Source: Nonomuraea sp. SYSU D8015 (GTDB lineage: Bacteria; Actinomycetota; Actinomycetes; Streptosporangiales; Streptosporangiaceae). From it: DNA of 64,000 nt. This document shows positions 44,370 to 51,930 of the stretch, piece by piece. The first letter of the stretch is position 1. Each line of letters opens with the position of its first letter. The notes beneath the pieces were generated by a model, which saw nothing but the letters and a program-made list of their open reading frames with translations, did no database searches and was not told where the DNA came from. Where the stretch lies: the NCBI RefSeq assembly GCF_008065375.1, contig NZ_VJYI01000009.1, forward strand, positions 1 through 64,000, in the 5' to 3' direction. The position numbers and the translations under genes were made by a program.

Positions 44370-44784
44370 CCCTGGCGCGCCGCCGATCGCTCCCGTAGTC
44401 CGGCCGGCGTCCTCCTGGGGTGCGGCCCGGCCTGTGACGCTGACACACCCACCCCGCCGTACTTCGGCTGGTGTCCTCCTGGGGAAAGTCAGGGGTGCCG
44501 AGCTCTCGGGAGGCGGCGTGCTGCGGCGGAGGACGCCGGAAGCGGCCTGTCCGGGGACGGCGGAGGTCTGTAGCGCCGACACCCCCGACCGGCGTCCTCT
44601 TCGGAGAGAGCCGGGTGCGCTTGCCGGGGACAGCCGAGGCGCGGCGGAGGACGCCGGGCGGGGCCTTCCAGGGGATCCGCGGCGGGCGGGGCATTGGGGG
44701 GACGACAGCGGTGGATGGCACCGGGCGGGGGCCCTCCAGGGACGGTGGCGGACGGTGGGGCGTCCCGCGTCGAGAGAGGGCGGA
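44370..44784. repeat. Intergenic block of ~136-bp degenerate repeats
   Basis: Two roughly 136-bp units begin TGTGACGCTGACACAC at 44433 and TGTAGCGCCGACACCC at 44569. Each carries GTCCTCYTSGG early and GCGGCGGAGGACGCCGG late, so each unit also contains an inverted pair (GGCGTCCTCC/GGAGGACGCC). A partial third copy lies at 44367-44432. No protein-like frame was found. Confidence 0.8.
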
Positions 44785-45357
44785 TCAGGCGGAGTGGGGG
44801 TCGAGGAGGCGGAGGTCCTCGGGAGTGTCGATGTCGGCGGGGTCGCCGTGCGCGTCGCACGGCACCTCGGTGACCAGCTCCGGGTGCGCCTTCAGGAACG
44901 GCCGGGCGCCGACGTCGCCCACGGCCCGCTCGGCCACCTCGGTGAAGTGCTCCCGAGCGATCAACACGGGGTTCCTGCGGAGCCCTCCGTACGTGGCGAC
45001 GGCCACGCCGGCGCCCGCGCCGATCAGCGCGCGCACCGCTCCCGGCCGGATCAGCGGCTGATCCACCAGCGCGATCACGACGGCCTCCGCCTCCTCGGGC
45101 AGCGCGGCGAGGCCGACGCGCAGGGACGAGCCCATGCCCGACGCCCAGTCCGGGTTGCGTACGGTGACCGCGCCGCGCACCTGCACCGTGGCCGCGCCGA
45201 GCACCACCACGACGGGGTGGCAGCCGCCCTCCTCCAGCAGTCGCACGCCCCGGTCGACCAGCCGCTCGCCCGCGTACTCGACCAGCGCCTTGGGCGTGCC
45301 CAGCCGGGCGCCCCGGCCGGCGGCCAGCAGCAACCCCGCCACCCTGGAGGATCTCAC
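44785..45357 (-). CDS. MobA-like nucleotidyltransferase
   Basis: The 190-residue protein has the GT-A nucleotidyltransferase start GLLLAAGRGARLGTPKALVEY and the metal-binding ALVDQPLI. NP-V-LIAREHF and DIDTPEDL also match MobA/MocA (molybdenum cofactor cytidylyl/guanylyl transferases). It overlaps the xdhC gene by four bases (GTGA), which fixes the GTG start. With XdhC it likely equips a molybdenum hydroxylase with its cofactor. Confidence 0.9.
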   Translation of the reverse strand: MRSSRVAGLLLAAGRGARLGTPKALVEYAGERLVDRGVRLLEEGGCHPVVVVLGAATVQVRGAVTVRNPDWASGMGSSLRVGLAALPEEAEAVVIALVDQPLIRPGAVRALIGAGAGVAVATYGGLRRNPVLIAREHFTEVAERAVGDVGARPFLKAHPELVTEVPCDAHGDPADIDTPEDLRLLDPHSA

Positions 45358-46445
45358 GGCACCTCGTGGTGGATGCGGCCCTCGGTGGTGGACAGCGGCC
45401 GGCCGGTGCCGCCCCAGCGCAGCTGGATCAGCTCGGCGGCGATCGACACGGCCGTCTCCTCGGGAGTGCGGGCACCGAGGTCGAGCCCGATCGGCGACCT
45501 CAGCCTGGCCAGCTCCTCCTCGGTGAGGCCGGACTCGCGCAGCCGCGCCATGCGGTCCTCGTGGGTGCGGCGCGAGCCCATGGCGCCGACGTAGCCGGCG
45601 TCGGTGCGCAGCGCCACCTCCAGCAGCGGCACGTCGAACTTGGGGTCGTGGGTGAGCACGCAGATCACCGTGCGCTCGTCCACCGGCACCGAGGCCAGGT
45701 AGTCGTGGGGCCACTTGACCACCACCTCGTCGGCCTCGGGGAAGCGCTTGGCGGTGGCGAAGACCGGGCGGGCGTCGCAGACCGTGACGTGGTAGCCGAG
45801 GAACTTGCCCACCCTGGCCACCGCGGCGGCGAAGTCGATGGCGCCGAACACGAGCATGCGCGGCGGCGGCGCGAACGAGTGCACGAACACCGCCAGGTCG
45901 TCCAGCCGCCGCTCCCCCTGCCCGCCGTAGCGGCGGATGCCGGTCAGGCCCTGGGCGAGCATGCCGCGGGCGTCGTCGTCCACGGCCTCGTCGAGGCGTT
46001 CCAGGCCGAGGCTGCCCGAGGAGCGGTCCGGCCAGATGATCCGGCGGGCGCCGACCTGGCCGGGGCCGGAGACGATGGTGGCGACGGCGACCGGCTCGTG
46101 GGCGTCCACCGACGCCGCGACGTCCCCCAGCTCGGGGAAGGTCTCGATCGAGACGGGCTCGACGAGGATGTCGATGATGCCGCCGCAGGTGAGCCCGACG
46201 GCGAACGCGTCGTCGTCGCTGACGCCGTACCGCTGCAGGACCGGCCGGTCGATCTCGGCGGCCAGCTCGAACACCGCGCCCTCGACGCACCCGCCGGACA
46301 CGCTGCCGACCACCTCGTCGCCGCGCACCGCCATGGCCGCGCCCGGCGGCCGCGGCGCGCTGCTCCACGTGCCCACCACTGTCGCCAGCCCGAACTTGAG
46401 CCCCGACCTCCACCACCGCATGATCTCCGGGAGCACGTCACGCAT
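45354..46445 (-). CDS. XdhC/CoxI-family molybdenum enzyme maturation protein
   Basis: The 363-residue protein has the N-terminal XdhC/CoxI domain (LATVVGTWSSAPRPPGAAM, VSGGCVEGAVF, GLTCGGIIDI). The C-terminal Rossmann domain has MLVFGAIDFAAAVAR, CVLTHDPKFD and VGAMGSRRTHEDR. Such proteins bind sulfurated molybdenum cofactor and insert it into xanthine- or CO-dehydrogenase-type enzymes. It is coupled to the MobA-like and CoxE-like genes. No hydroxylase structural genes are in the window. Confidence 0.92.
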   Translation of the reverse strand: MRDVLPEIMRWWRSGLKFGLATVVGTWSSAPRPPGAAMAVRGDEVVGSVSGGCVEGAVFELAAEIDRPVLQRYGVSDDDAFAVGLTCGGIIDILVEPVSIETFPELGDVAASVDAHEPVAVATIVSGPGQVGARRIIWPDRSSGSLGLERLDEAVDDDARGMLAQGLTGIRRYGGQGERRLDDLAVFVHSFAPPPRMLVFGAIDFAAAVARVGKFLGYHVTVCDARPVFATAKRFPEADEVVVKWPHDYLASVPVDERTVICVLTHDPKFDVPLLEVALRTDAGYVGAMGSRRTHEDRMARLRESGLTEEELARLRSPIGLDLGARTPEETAVSIAAELIQLRWGGTGRPLSTTEGRIHHEVP

Positions 46446-47511
46446 GGGCGAGCCTTTCGCTGAGTTGCTCGTAGGCGGCCAGGCTGTGCCCGGCCACCAG
46501 GTCGTCGAGGTACGGCAGGGCGGCCCGCATGCCGCCGGTGAGCGGCTGGTAGTCCTCGTACCCCTTGTGTGGGTTGACCCAGATCACCCGGTATGCCTGC
46601 CTGGCCAGCCTGGCCATCTGCGTGCCGAGCAGCTCCGGATCACCGCGTTCCCACCCGTCCGAGGCGATCACCGCAATCGCCCCTCGGGCGCTGAAACGGG
46701 CGAGGAATTCCTTCAGTTCCTCCCCCAGCCGGGTGCCGCCGCTCCAGTCGGGGATGACCTTCGAGACCTCGTTGAGCGCGGTGCCGGGGTCGCGGTGGCG
46801 CAGCTCGGCCGTGATGGGGGTGAGCCGGGTGCCGACCGAGTAGACCCGGGTGGCCCGCGGCTCGCTCCTGACCAGCGCGTGGGCGAAGCGCAGCAGCGTC
46901 TCGGCGTACGGGGCCATCGAGCCGCTGACGTCGACGAGCAGCACGACCGCGCGGGGCCTGGTGGCATGTCTCTTGTGGCGGAGCCTGGCCACGTCGCCCT
47001 TCCTGAGCGCGTCGCGGATGGTGCGGCGCTGGTCGAGGCTGCCCCGGTGGGCGCTCTCGAAGCGGCGCGAGCGCCGCCGCGCCCGGCCGCTCTTGAGCAT
47101 GGCCAGCATCCGGTGCACCTCGGCCCGCTCGGCCTCGGTCAGCCTGGCCACGTCGCGGTGGCGCAGGATCTCGGCCCGGCTCGCGGTCGCGGGCGCCGCC
47201 GTGCCGTCGTCCCGCCCCTCCCCCGCGTCCTCGCGCATGGCCAGGTGCCGGGTGACGCTCGTCGTGGTCGTACGGGCCGTCGCCGCCCGCTGCCCGCCGA
47301 AGTAGGCGGCGAAGCAGCGGTCGTACCGGGGTAGGTCGTCGGGCGTGGCGCACAGCGTGAGCCGCCCGGCCCAGTAGACCTCGTCCCGGTCGGTGACGTC
47401 GAGGTGGTCGAGGGCCCGCAGCATGTTCTGCGTGCGGTCGTGATCGGCGCCCACCCCGGCGGCGCGCAGCGTCCTGGCGAACCCCGTCACGGTGGCGATC
47501 AGGTCATCCAT
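46438..47511 (-). CDS. CoxE-like VWA-domain protein
   Basis: The 357-residue protein has an N-terminal helical region and a C-terminal VWA domain with the MIDAS motif LLVDVSGSMAPY, then VYSVGTRLTPIT, WSGGTRLGEE and IASDGWERGD. VWA proteins of this class work with a MoxR ATPase (CoxD) to mature the active site of CO dehydrogenase-type enzymes. It overlaps the ATPase gene and xdhC by eight bases each, so all four are one transcript. Confidence 0.92.
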   Translation of the reverse strand: MDDLIATVTGFARTLRAAGVGADHDRTQNMLRALDHLDVTDRDEVYWAGRLTLCATPDDLPRYDRCFAAYFGGQRAATARTTTTSVTRHLAMREDAGEGRDDGTAAPATASRAEILRHRDVARLTEAERAEVHRMLAMLKSGRARRRSRRFESAHRGSLDQRRTIRDALRKGDVARLRHKRHATRPRAVVLLVDVSGSMAPYAETLLRFAHALVRSEPRATRVYSVGTRLTPITAELRHRDPGTALNEVSKVIPDWSGGTRLGEELKEFLARFSARGAIAVIASDGWERGDPELLGTQMARLARQAYRVIWVNPHKGYEDYQPLTGGMRAALPYLDDLVAGHSLAAYEQLSERLAHA

Positions 47512-48394
47512 GGACGAGCAGCCCGTTCCCGAGGACGGTCGCGACGTCCTCGCGGTATTTCAGCGCCGCCCCCAGCGTCGCCGCGGCCAGCCCGGGATCG
47601 AGCTCCTTGGCGCCCAGCGTCAGCAGCGCCTCCGTCCAGTCGAGCGTCTCGGCCACCCCCGGCGGCTTGACCAGGTCGGCCTGGCGCAGCCGCTCGGCCG
47701 CCCGCGCCACCTGCGTGGCGAGCGTCTCGGTGCAGCCGGGCAGGCGGCGCAGCAGGATGGCGACCTCGCGGTCGAAGCTCGGGTGCTCGAGCCAGTGGTA
47801 GAGGCAGCGCCGCTTGAGCGCGTCGTGGACCTCTCTCGTGCGGTTGGAGGTCACCACGACCACCGGGGGCGTGCTCGCCTTGACCGTGCCCAGCTCGGGG
47901 ATCGAGATCGTGAAGTCGGAGAGCACCTCCAGCAGGAACGCCTCGAACTCGTCGTCGGCCCGGTCGATCTCGTCCACGAGCAGCACGCTCGGCTGCGTCT
48001 CGATGGCCTTCAGCAGCGGCCGCGCGATCAGGAACCGCCGGTCGTAGATCTCGCCTTCGAGCCTGCTCACGTCGGTGATGCCCGCGGCCTCGGCGGCCTT
48101 GAGGTGGAGAAGCTGGCGGGCGAAGTCCCAGTCGTAGAGCGCCTGCGCGGCGTCCAGACCCTCGTAGCACTGGAGTCTGATCAGGGGCGCCTTGAGCAGC
48201 GTCGCGAGCGTCTTGGCCAGCTCGGTCTTGCCGACCCCCGCCTCCCCTTCGAGGAAGAGCGGCCGCCCCATCCTGAGCGCCAGGAAGGCGGCCGTGGCCA
48301 GGCCTTCGTCGGCGAGGTAGGCGTGCCGGTCGAGGAGCTCGATGAGCCTGTCCGGCGACTCGATGTCCATTGCCTTGATTGTCCGCCGCAGCAC
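47504..48394 (-). CDS. CoxD-like MoxR-family AAA+ ATPase
   Basis: The protein shows Walker A LEGEAGVGKTELA, Walker B SVLLVDEIDRAD, sensor 1 VVVTSNRTREVHDALKRRC and the family end YREDVATVLGNGLLV. It resembles CoxD, the ATPase of CO dehydrogenase maturation, more than the MoxR at 26.6 kb. GTG at 48394 gives 296 residues; ATG at 48370 is equally plausible. It heads the CoxD-CoxE-XdhC-MobA-like set. Confidence 0.9.
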   Translation of the reverse strand: MLRRTIKAMDIESPDRLIELLDRHAYLADEGLATAAFLALRMGRPLFLEGEAGVGKTELAKTLATLLKAPLIRLQCYEGLDAAQALYDWDFARQLLHLKAAEAAGITDVSRLEGEIYDRRFLIARPLLKAIETQPSVLLVDEIDRADDEFEAFLLEVLSDFTISIPELGTVKASTPPVVVVTSNRTREVHDALKRRCLYHWLEHPSFDREVAILLRRLPGCTETLATQVARAAERLRQADLVKPPGVAETLDWTEALLTLGAKELDPGLAAATLGAALKYREDVATVLGNGLLVHG

Positions 48395-48414
48395 GCCTTC
48401 AGGCTACGCCAGCG

Positions 48415-48867
48415 TCATCGTTCCCTGGCCTCCCCGCGCTCGCGGATCAGGGCCTCCAGCTCGGCCGTCGCGCGGCGGGCGCGGGGCTTCTCCGAGCCCT
48501 GGATGCCCATGGCGCCGATGGTGCGGCCGTCGGAGAAGTCGATCCGCGGCCACGGATCGCCCACCAGCAGCGTGACGTCCAGGATCTCCGGCCAGGTGTA
48601 GCGGTGCGTGCGGACGGCGTTGACGATCGTGACGCCCTCCTCGTCGGCCTCCACCCGCACGCGGCCCAGCAGGTGCAGTACGTACGCCACCGCGCATCCG
48701 AACGCCACGATCGCCAGCCGGTCGGGCAGCTTGAACGGCTCCGCGATGAAGACGGCCATGATCACCGCCCCTGCCACGATCAGCACGGCGAAGCCGTACG
48801 CGACGATCCTGGTCCGGCGCGGACGCCAGGTGACGGGCAGGGACGGAGGCTGGACGGGCTCTGACAC
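48415..48867 (-). CDS. PH domain-containing membrane protein
   Basis: The 150-residue protein has two membrane helices (about 21-43 and 50-68), then a bacterial PH-like domain: VRVEADEEGVTIVNAVRTHRYTW…VTLLVGDPWPRIDFSDGRTIGAMGI. This pattern sits next to the riboflavin genes in many actinobacteria. Its function is unknown. It lies 20 bases after ribH and could be co-transcribed. Confidence 0.85.
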   Translation of the reverse strand: MSEPVQPPSLPVTWRPRRTRIVAYGFAVLIVAGAVIMAVFIAEPFKLPDRLAIVAFGCAVAYVLHLLGRVRVEADEEGVTIVNAVRTHRYTWPEILDVTLLVGDPWPRIDFSDGRTIGAMGIQGSEKPRARRATAELEALIRERGEARER

Positions 48868-48886
48868 GAGGGAAACCTACCTCAGG

Positions 48887-49354
48887 TCACCGGAGGGTCC
48901 GCAGGAGGAGGGCGGTCTCCAGCGCGGCCACGGTGGACTCGTACCCCTTGTCCTCCTTGCTGCCCGGCAGACCGGAACGATCCAGAGCCTGGTCCAGCGT
49001 GTCGCAGGTGAGCACGCCGTTGCCGACCGGGGTCTCCTCGTCCAGCGAGATCCGGGTCAGGCCCGAGGTCACCGAGTCGCAGACGTAGTCGAAGTGGGCG
49101 GTCTCGCCCCTGATGACCGCGCCCAGCGCCACCACCGCGTCGCAGCGGCGGGCCAGCGCCTGGGCGACCACCGGGATCTCCAGCGAGCCCGGCACACGTA
49201 CCACGGTGGCCCGGGCGCCGCTGTCGTCGCACGCCTGCACGGCCCGCGCCACCAGCTGGTCGGTGATCTTGGCGTGCCAGCTGGCCGCCACCACGCCCAC
49301 CGTCAGCCCCGAGGCGTCGGGCACCGCGATCCCGGGGCGTCCTTCTCCGCTCAT
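48887..49354 (-). CDS. ribH: 6,7-dimethyl-8-ribityllumazine synthase
   Basis: RibH makes lumazine from the RibA/RibD product and dihydroxybutanone phosphate. The 155-residue protein has VAASWHAKITDQLV, VRVPGSLEIPVVAQAL, ALGAVIRGETAHFDYVCDSV (with the catalytic His) and TPVGNGVLT. The ATG at 49354 follows AGGAGG at the right spacing. It is the last rib gene and is separated from ribBA by a hairpin-rich gap. Confidence 0.96.
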   Translation of the reverse strand: MSGEGRPGIAVPDASGLTVGVVAASWHAKITDQLVARAVQACDDSGARATVVRVPGSLEIPVVAQALARRCDAVVALGAVIRGETAHFDYVCDSVTSGLTRISLDEETPVGNGVLTCDTLDQALDRSGLPGSKEDKGYESTVAALETALLLRTLR

Positions 49355-49376
49355 CGAACCTCCTGGAGTGTGGAGA

Positions 49377-49456
49377 CCCCGGGCTTCGGCCCCGGGGACG
49401 GAACGCGGCACGACGCCGCGGGACCCGCCGGCCGGGCGAGGCCCGGCCGGCGGGTC
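49377..49456 (-). terminator. Two GC hairpins between ribBA and ribH
   Basis: A perfect 16-bp stem (49422-49437 with 49441-49456, loop GAG) lies 11 bases after the ribBA stop codon. A second 7-bp stem (CCCCGGG at 49377-49383 with CCCGGGG at 49391-49397) follows toward ribH. They lie inside the operon, so they probably reduce ribH transcription or protect the ribBA mRNA end. Confidence 0.75.
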
Positions 49457-49466
49457 GGGGAGGTGT

Positions 49467-50684
49467 TCACGACGCCTCCGAGATGTCATGGCCGAGGCGG
49501 TCGCGCTTGGCCGTCAGGTATCGCTCGTTGTGGGGGTTCATGGCCACGGGCATGGGCTCGCGGCCGAGGATCTTGATGCCGTACCCGTCCATGCCCTTGA
49601 GCTTGGCCGGGTTGTTGGTGAGCAGCCGCACCGACTTGACCCCCAGGTCGGCGAGGATCTGCCCCGCGTTGGAGAACTCGCGCGCGTCGATCGGCAGCCC
49701 CAGCTCCACGTTGGCGTCGACGGTGTCGCTGCCGTTGTCCTGCAGGTTGTACGCCCTCAGCTTGGCCAGCAGGCCGATCCCCCGGCCCTCGTGGCCGCGC
49801 AGGTAGACGACCACGCCGCGGCCCTCGTGGGCGATGGCCGACATGGCGTTTTCGAGCTGCACGCCGCAGTCGCAGCGCAACGAGCCGAACACGTCGCCGG
49901 TCAGGCACTCGGAGTGGGCCCTGACCAGGACGTTCTCGCCGTCGCCGAGGTCTCCGAAGACGAGCGCGACGTGCTCGCCGCCGTCCAGGTCGCTGGCGTA
50001 GCCGAAGGTGCGCCACATTCCGTACACGTTCGGCAGCTTGGTCTCGACGACCCTCGTGACCATGCTCTCGACGCGCCTGCGGTAGTCCACGAGCTGCTCG
50101 ATCGAGACCAGCGCCAGGTCGTGCTCGTCGGCGAAGCGGCGCAGCTCGGGCAGCCTGGCCATGGTGCCGTCGTCGTTGACGACCTCGGCCAGCGCGCCCG
50201 CCGCCGACAGCCCGGCCAGCCTGGCCAGGTCGACGGCCGCCTCGGTGTGGCCGCGCCGGGCCAGCACGCCGCCCTCGTGGTAGCGCAGCGGGAAGATGTG
50301 GCCGGGGCGGACGAGCTCGTTGGGCTCGGTGGCGGAGTCGGCGAGCGTGCGGATGGTCTTGGCCCGGTCGGCGGCGGAGATGCCCGTGGTGACGCCGTCG
50401 CGGGCGTCCACGGTGATCGTGTACGCCGTGCGCATGCGCTCCTTGTTGTGGAACACCATGAGCGGCAGGCCGAGCCGGTCGAGCTCCTTGCCCTCCATGG
50501 CGACGCAGATCATCCCGCTGGTGTGCCTGATAGTGAACGTGCACAGCTCCGGCGTGGCCCTGGCGGCGGCGAAGATGAGGTCGCCCTCGTTCTCCCGGTT
50601 GGCGTCGTCGACGACCACGACCGCCTTGCCGTCGCGGATGTCCTCGATCGCGCGCTCGATCGGGTCGAGCTTGATCTCGCTCAT
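49467..50684 (-). CDS. ribBA: Bifunctional DHBP synthase/GTP cyclohydrolase II
   Basis: The 405-residue fusion carries the RibB domain (DDANRENEGDL, TSGMICVAM, HIFPLR, RRGHTEAAVDL; residues about 1-200). The RibA domain follows with its zinc site SECLTGDVFGSLRCDCG, RGHEGRGIGL and the C-terminal RLLTNNPAKLKGM. It supplies both precursors of riboflavin. The ATG overlaps the ribM stop (ATGA at 50681-50684). Confidence 0.97.
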   Translation of the reverse strand: MSEIKLDPIERAIEDIRDGKAVVVVDDANRENEGDLIFAAARATPELCTFTIRHTSGMICVAMEGKELDRLGLPLMVFHNKERMRTAYTITVDARDGVTTGISAADRAKTIRTLADSATEPNELVRPGHIFPLRYHEGGVLARRGHTEAAVDLARLAGLSAAGALAEVVNDDGTMARLPELRRFADEHDLALVSIEQLVDYRRRVESMVTRVVETKLPNVYGMWRTFGYASDLDGGEHVALVFGDLGDGENVLVRAHSECLTGDVFGSLRCDCGVQLENAMSAIAHEGRGVVVYLRGHEGRGIGLLAKLRAYNLQDNGSDTVDANVELGLPIDAREFSNAGQILADLGVKSVRLLTNNPAKLKGMDGYGIKILGREPMPVAMNPHNERYLTAKRDRLGHDISEAS

Positions 50685-51343
50685 CGCGCCACCGCCGCCA
50701 CGGCCAGCGAGGAGGACCGGTATTCGCGCAGCCATTTCACGAAGCCGATCACCACCAGCACGAAGAAGATCCCGTACACGGTGCCGGACACGACCAGACC
50801 CGAGCTGAACGCCAGCGGCACCCCGACGAGGTCCACGGCCACCCACACCATCCAGAAGTCGACCAGCGCCCGCCCCTGCGCCCACGTGGCGATGGCGCTG
50901 CCCACGAAGATGTAGGCGTCGGCGGCCACCAGGAAGGCGCCCTTCGGCAGCGGCTCATGGGCGCCCCACGACAGGCCGGTGAAGTAGAACAGCAGCCCGA
51001 CGACGACGGTGCCGAGCAGCATGAAGGCGATCAGCAACGACCGCTCCCACCAGTCGGCCGGGCGGACGGCCAATTGCCTGCCGTTCTGCGTGCCGCGCCG
51101 CCACGCCCACCAGCCGTAGACGGCCAGGGCGGCGAACATCGCCTGCTTGAGCGCGTTGCCGGTGATGTGGGCGTTGACTGAGGCGATGAACAGCAGCACC
51201 GAGCCGGTGAACTGCACCGGCCACGTCCAGATCGACTTGCGCATGGCCAGCAGGACCGTGGACAGAGCGGCGATGTTGCCGATCAGGTCGGTCCAGAGCA
51301 CATGTGTGCCGAATATCGTGAATCCGGCGTTGGCCCAGTTCAC
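50681..51343 (-). CDS. ribM: PnuC-family riboflavin transporter (RibM)
   Basis: The 220-residue protein has about seven membrane helices and the PnuC-type motifs SIWTWPVQFTGSVLLF and NALKQAMFAALAVYGWWAW, then WAQGRALVDFWMVWVAVD. PnuC relatives in actinobacterial rib operons under FMN riboswitches are riboflavin uptake proteins (RibM), so this call rests on family and context. It is coupled by ATGA overlaps to ribE and ribBA. Confidence 0.88.
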   Translation of the reverse strand: MNWANAGFTIFGTHVLWTDLIGNIAALSTVLLAMRKSIWTWPVQFTGSVLLFIASVNAHITGNALKQAMFAALAVYGWWAWRRGTQNGRQLAVRPADWWERSLLIAFMLLGTVVVGLLFYFTGLSWGAHEPLPKGAFLVAADAYIFVGSAIATWAQGRALVDFWMVWVAVDLVGVPLAFSSGLVVSGTVYGIFFVLVVIGFVKWLREYRSSSLAVAAVAR

Positions 51344-51930
51344 TGTCGCGCCACCAGCCTTTCCACATACTTCGCGATCACGTCGACCTCGATGTTCACC
51401 ATGTCGCCCACCTGGCGTTCGCCCATGGTGGTGAGCTTCAGCGTGGTGGGGATGAGGCTCACGCCGAAGCTTTCGTCGTCAACCGTCGTGACCGTCAGGC
51501 TGATTCCGTCGATCGCGATCGAGCCCTTCTCCGCCACATACCGGCTCAGCGGCTCCGGCAGGGAGAAACGCAGGTCGTCCCAGCTCTCGCCGGGGTCGCG
51601 GGACAGCAGCACGGCGGTGCCGTCCACGTGGCCCTGCACGATGTGGCCGCCGAGGCGCTGGTCGGCGCGTACGGCGCGCTCCAGGTTCACCGCCGAGCCC
51701 TCGGTGAGCGTGCCCAGGGAGCTGCGGTCCAGCGACTCCCTGATCACGTCGACCGTGAACACCTCGCCTTCGACCTTCACGACCGTGAGGCACACGCCGT
51801 TGACGGCGATCGAGTCGCCATGCTTGGCGTCGGAGGTGACCAGCGGGCCGCGCACCGACAGCAGGGCTCCGCCGCCGGCCTGCTCGATGGCGATGACCTC
51901 GCCCTTTTCCTCAATGATTCCGGTGAACAT
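51340..51930 (-). CDS. ribE: Riboflavin synthase (alpha chain)
   Basis: The 196-residue protein consists of two similar lumazine-binding barrels: MFTGIIEEKGEV, then GDSIAVNGVCLTVV in the first, and GGHIVQGHVDGT and GSIAIDGISLTV in the second. It dismutates two lumazines into riboflavin. The ATG at 51930, preceded by AGGGAG, shares its first base with the ribD stop. Confidence 0.95.
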   Translation of the reverse strand: MFTGIIEEKGEVIAIEQAGGGALLSVRGPLVTSDAKHGDSIAVNGVCLTVVKVEGEVFTVDVIRESLDRSSLGTLTEGSAVNLERAVRADQRLGGHIVQGHVDGTAVLLSRDPGESWDDLRFSLPEPLSRYVAEKGSIAIDGISLTVTTVDDESFGVSLIPTTLKLTTMGERQVGDMVNIEVDVIAKYVERLVARQ

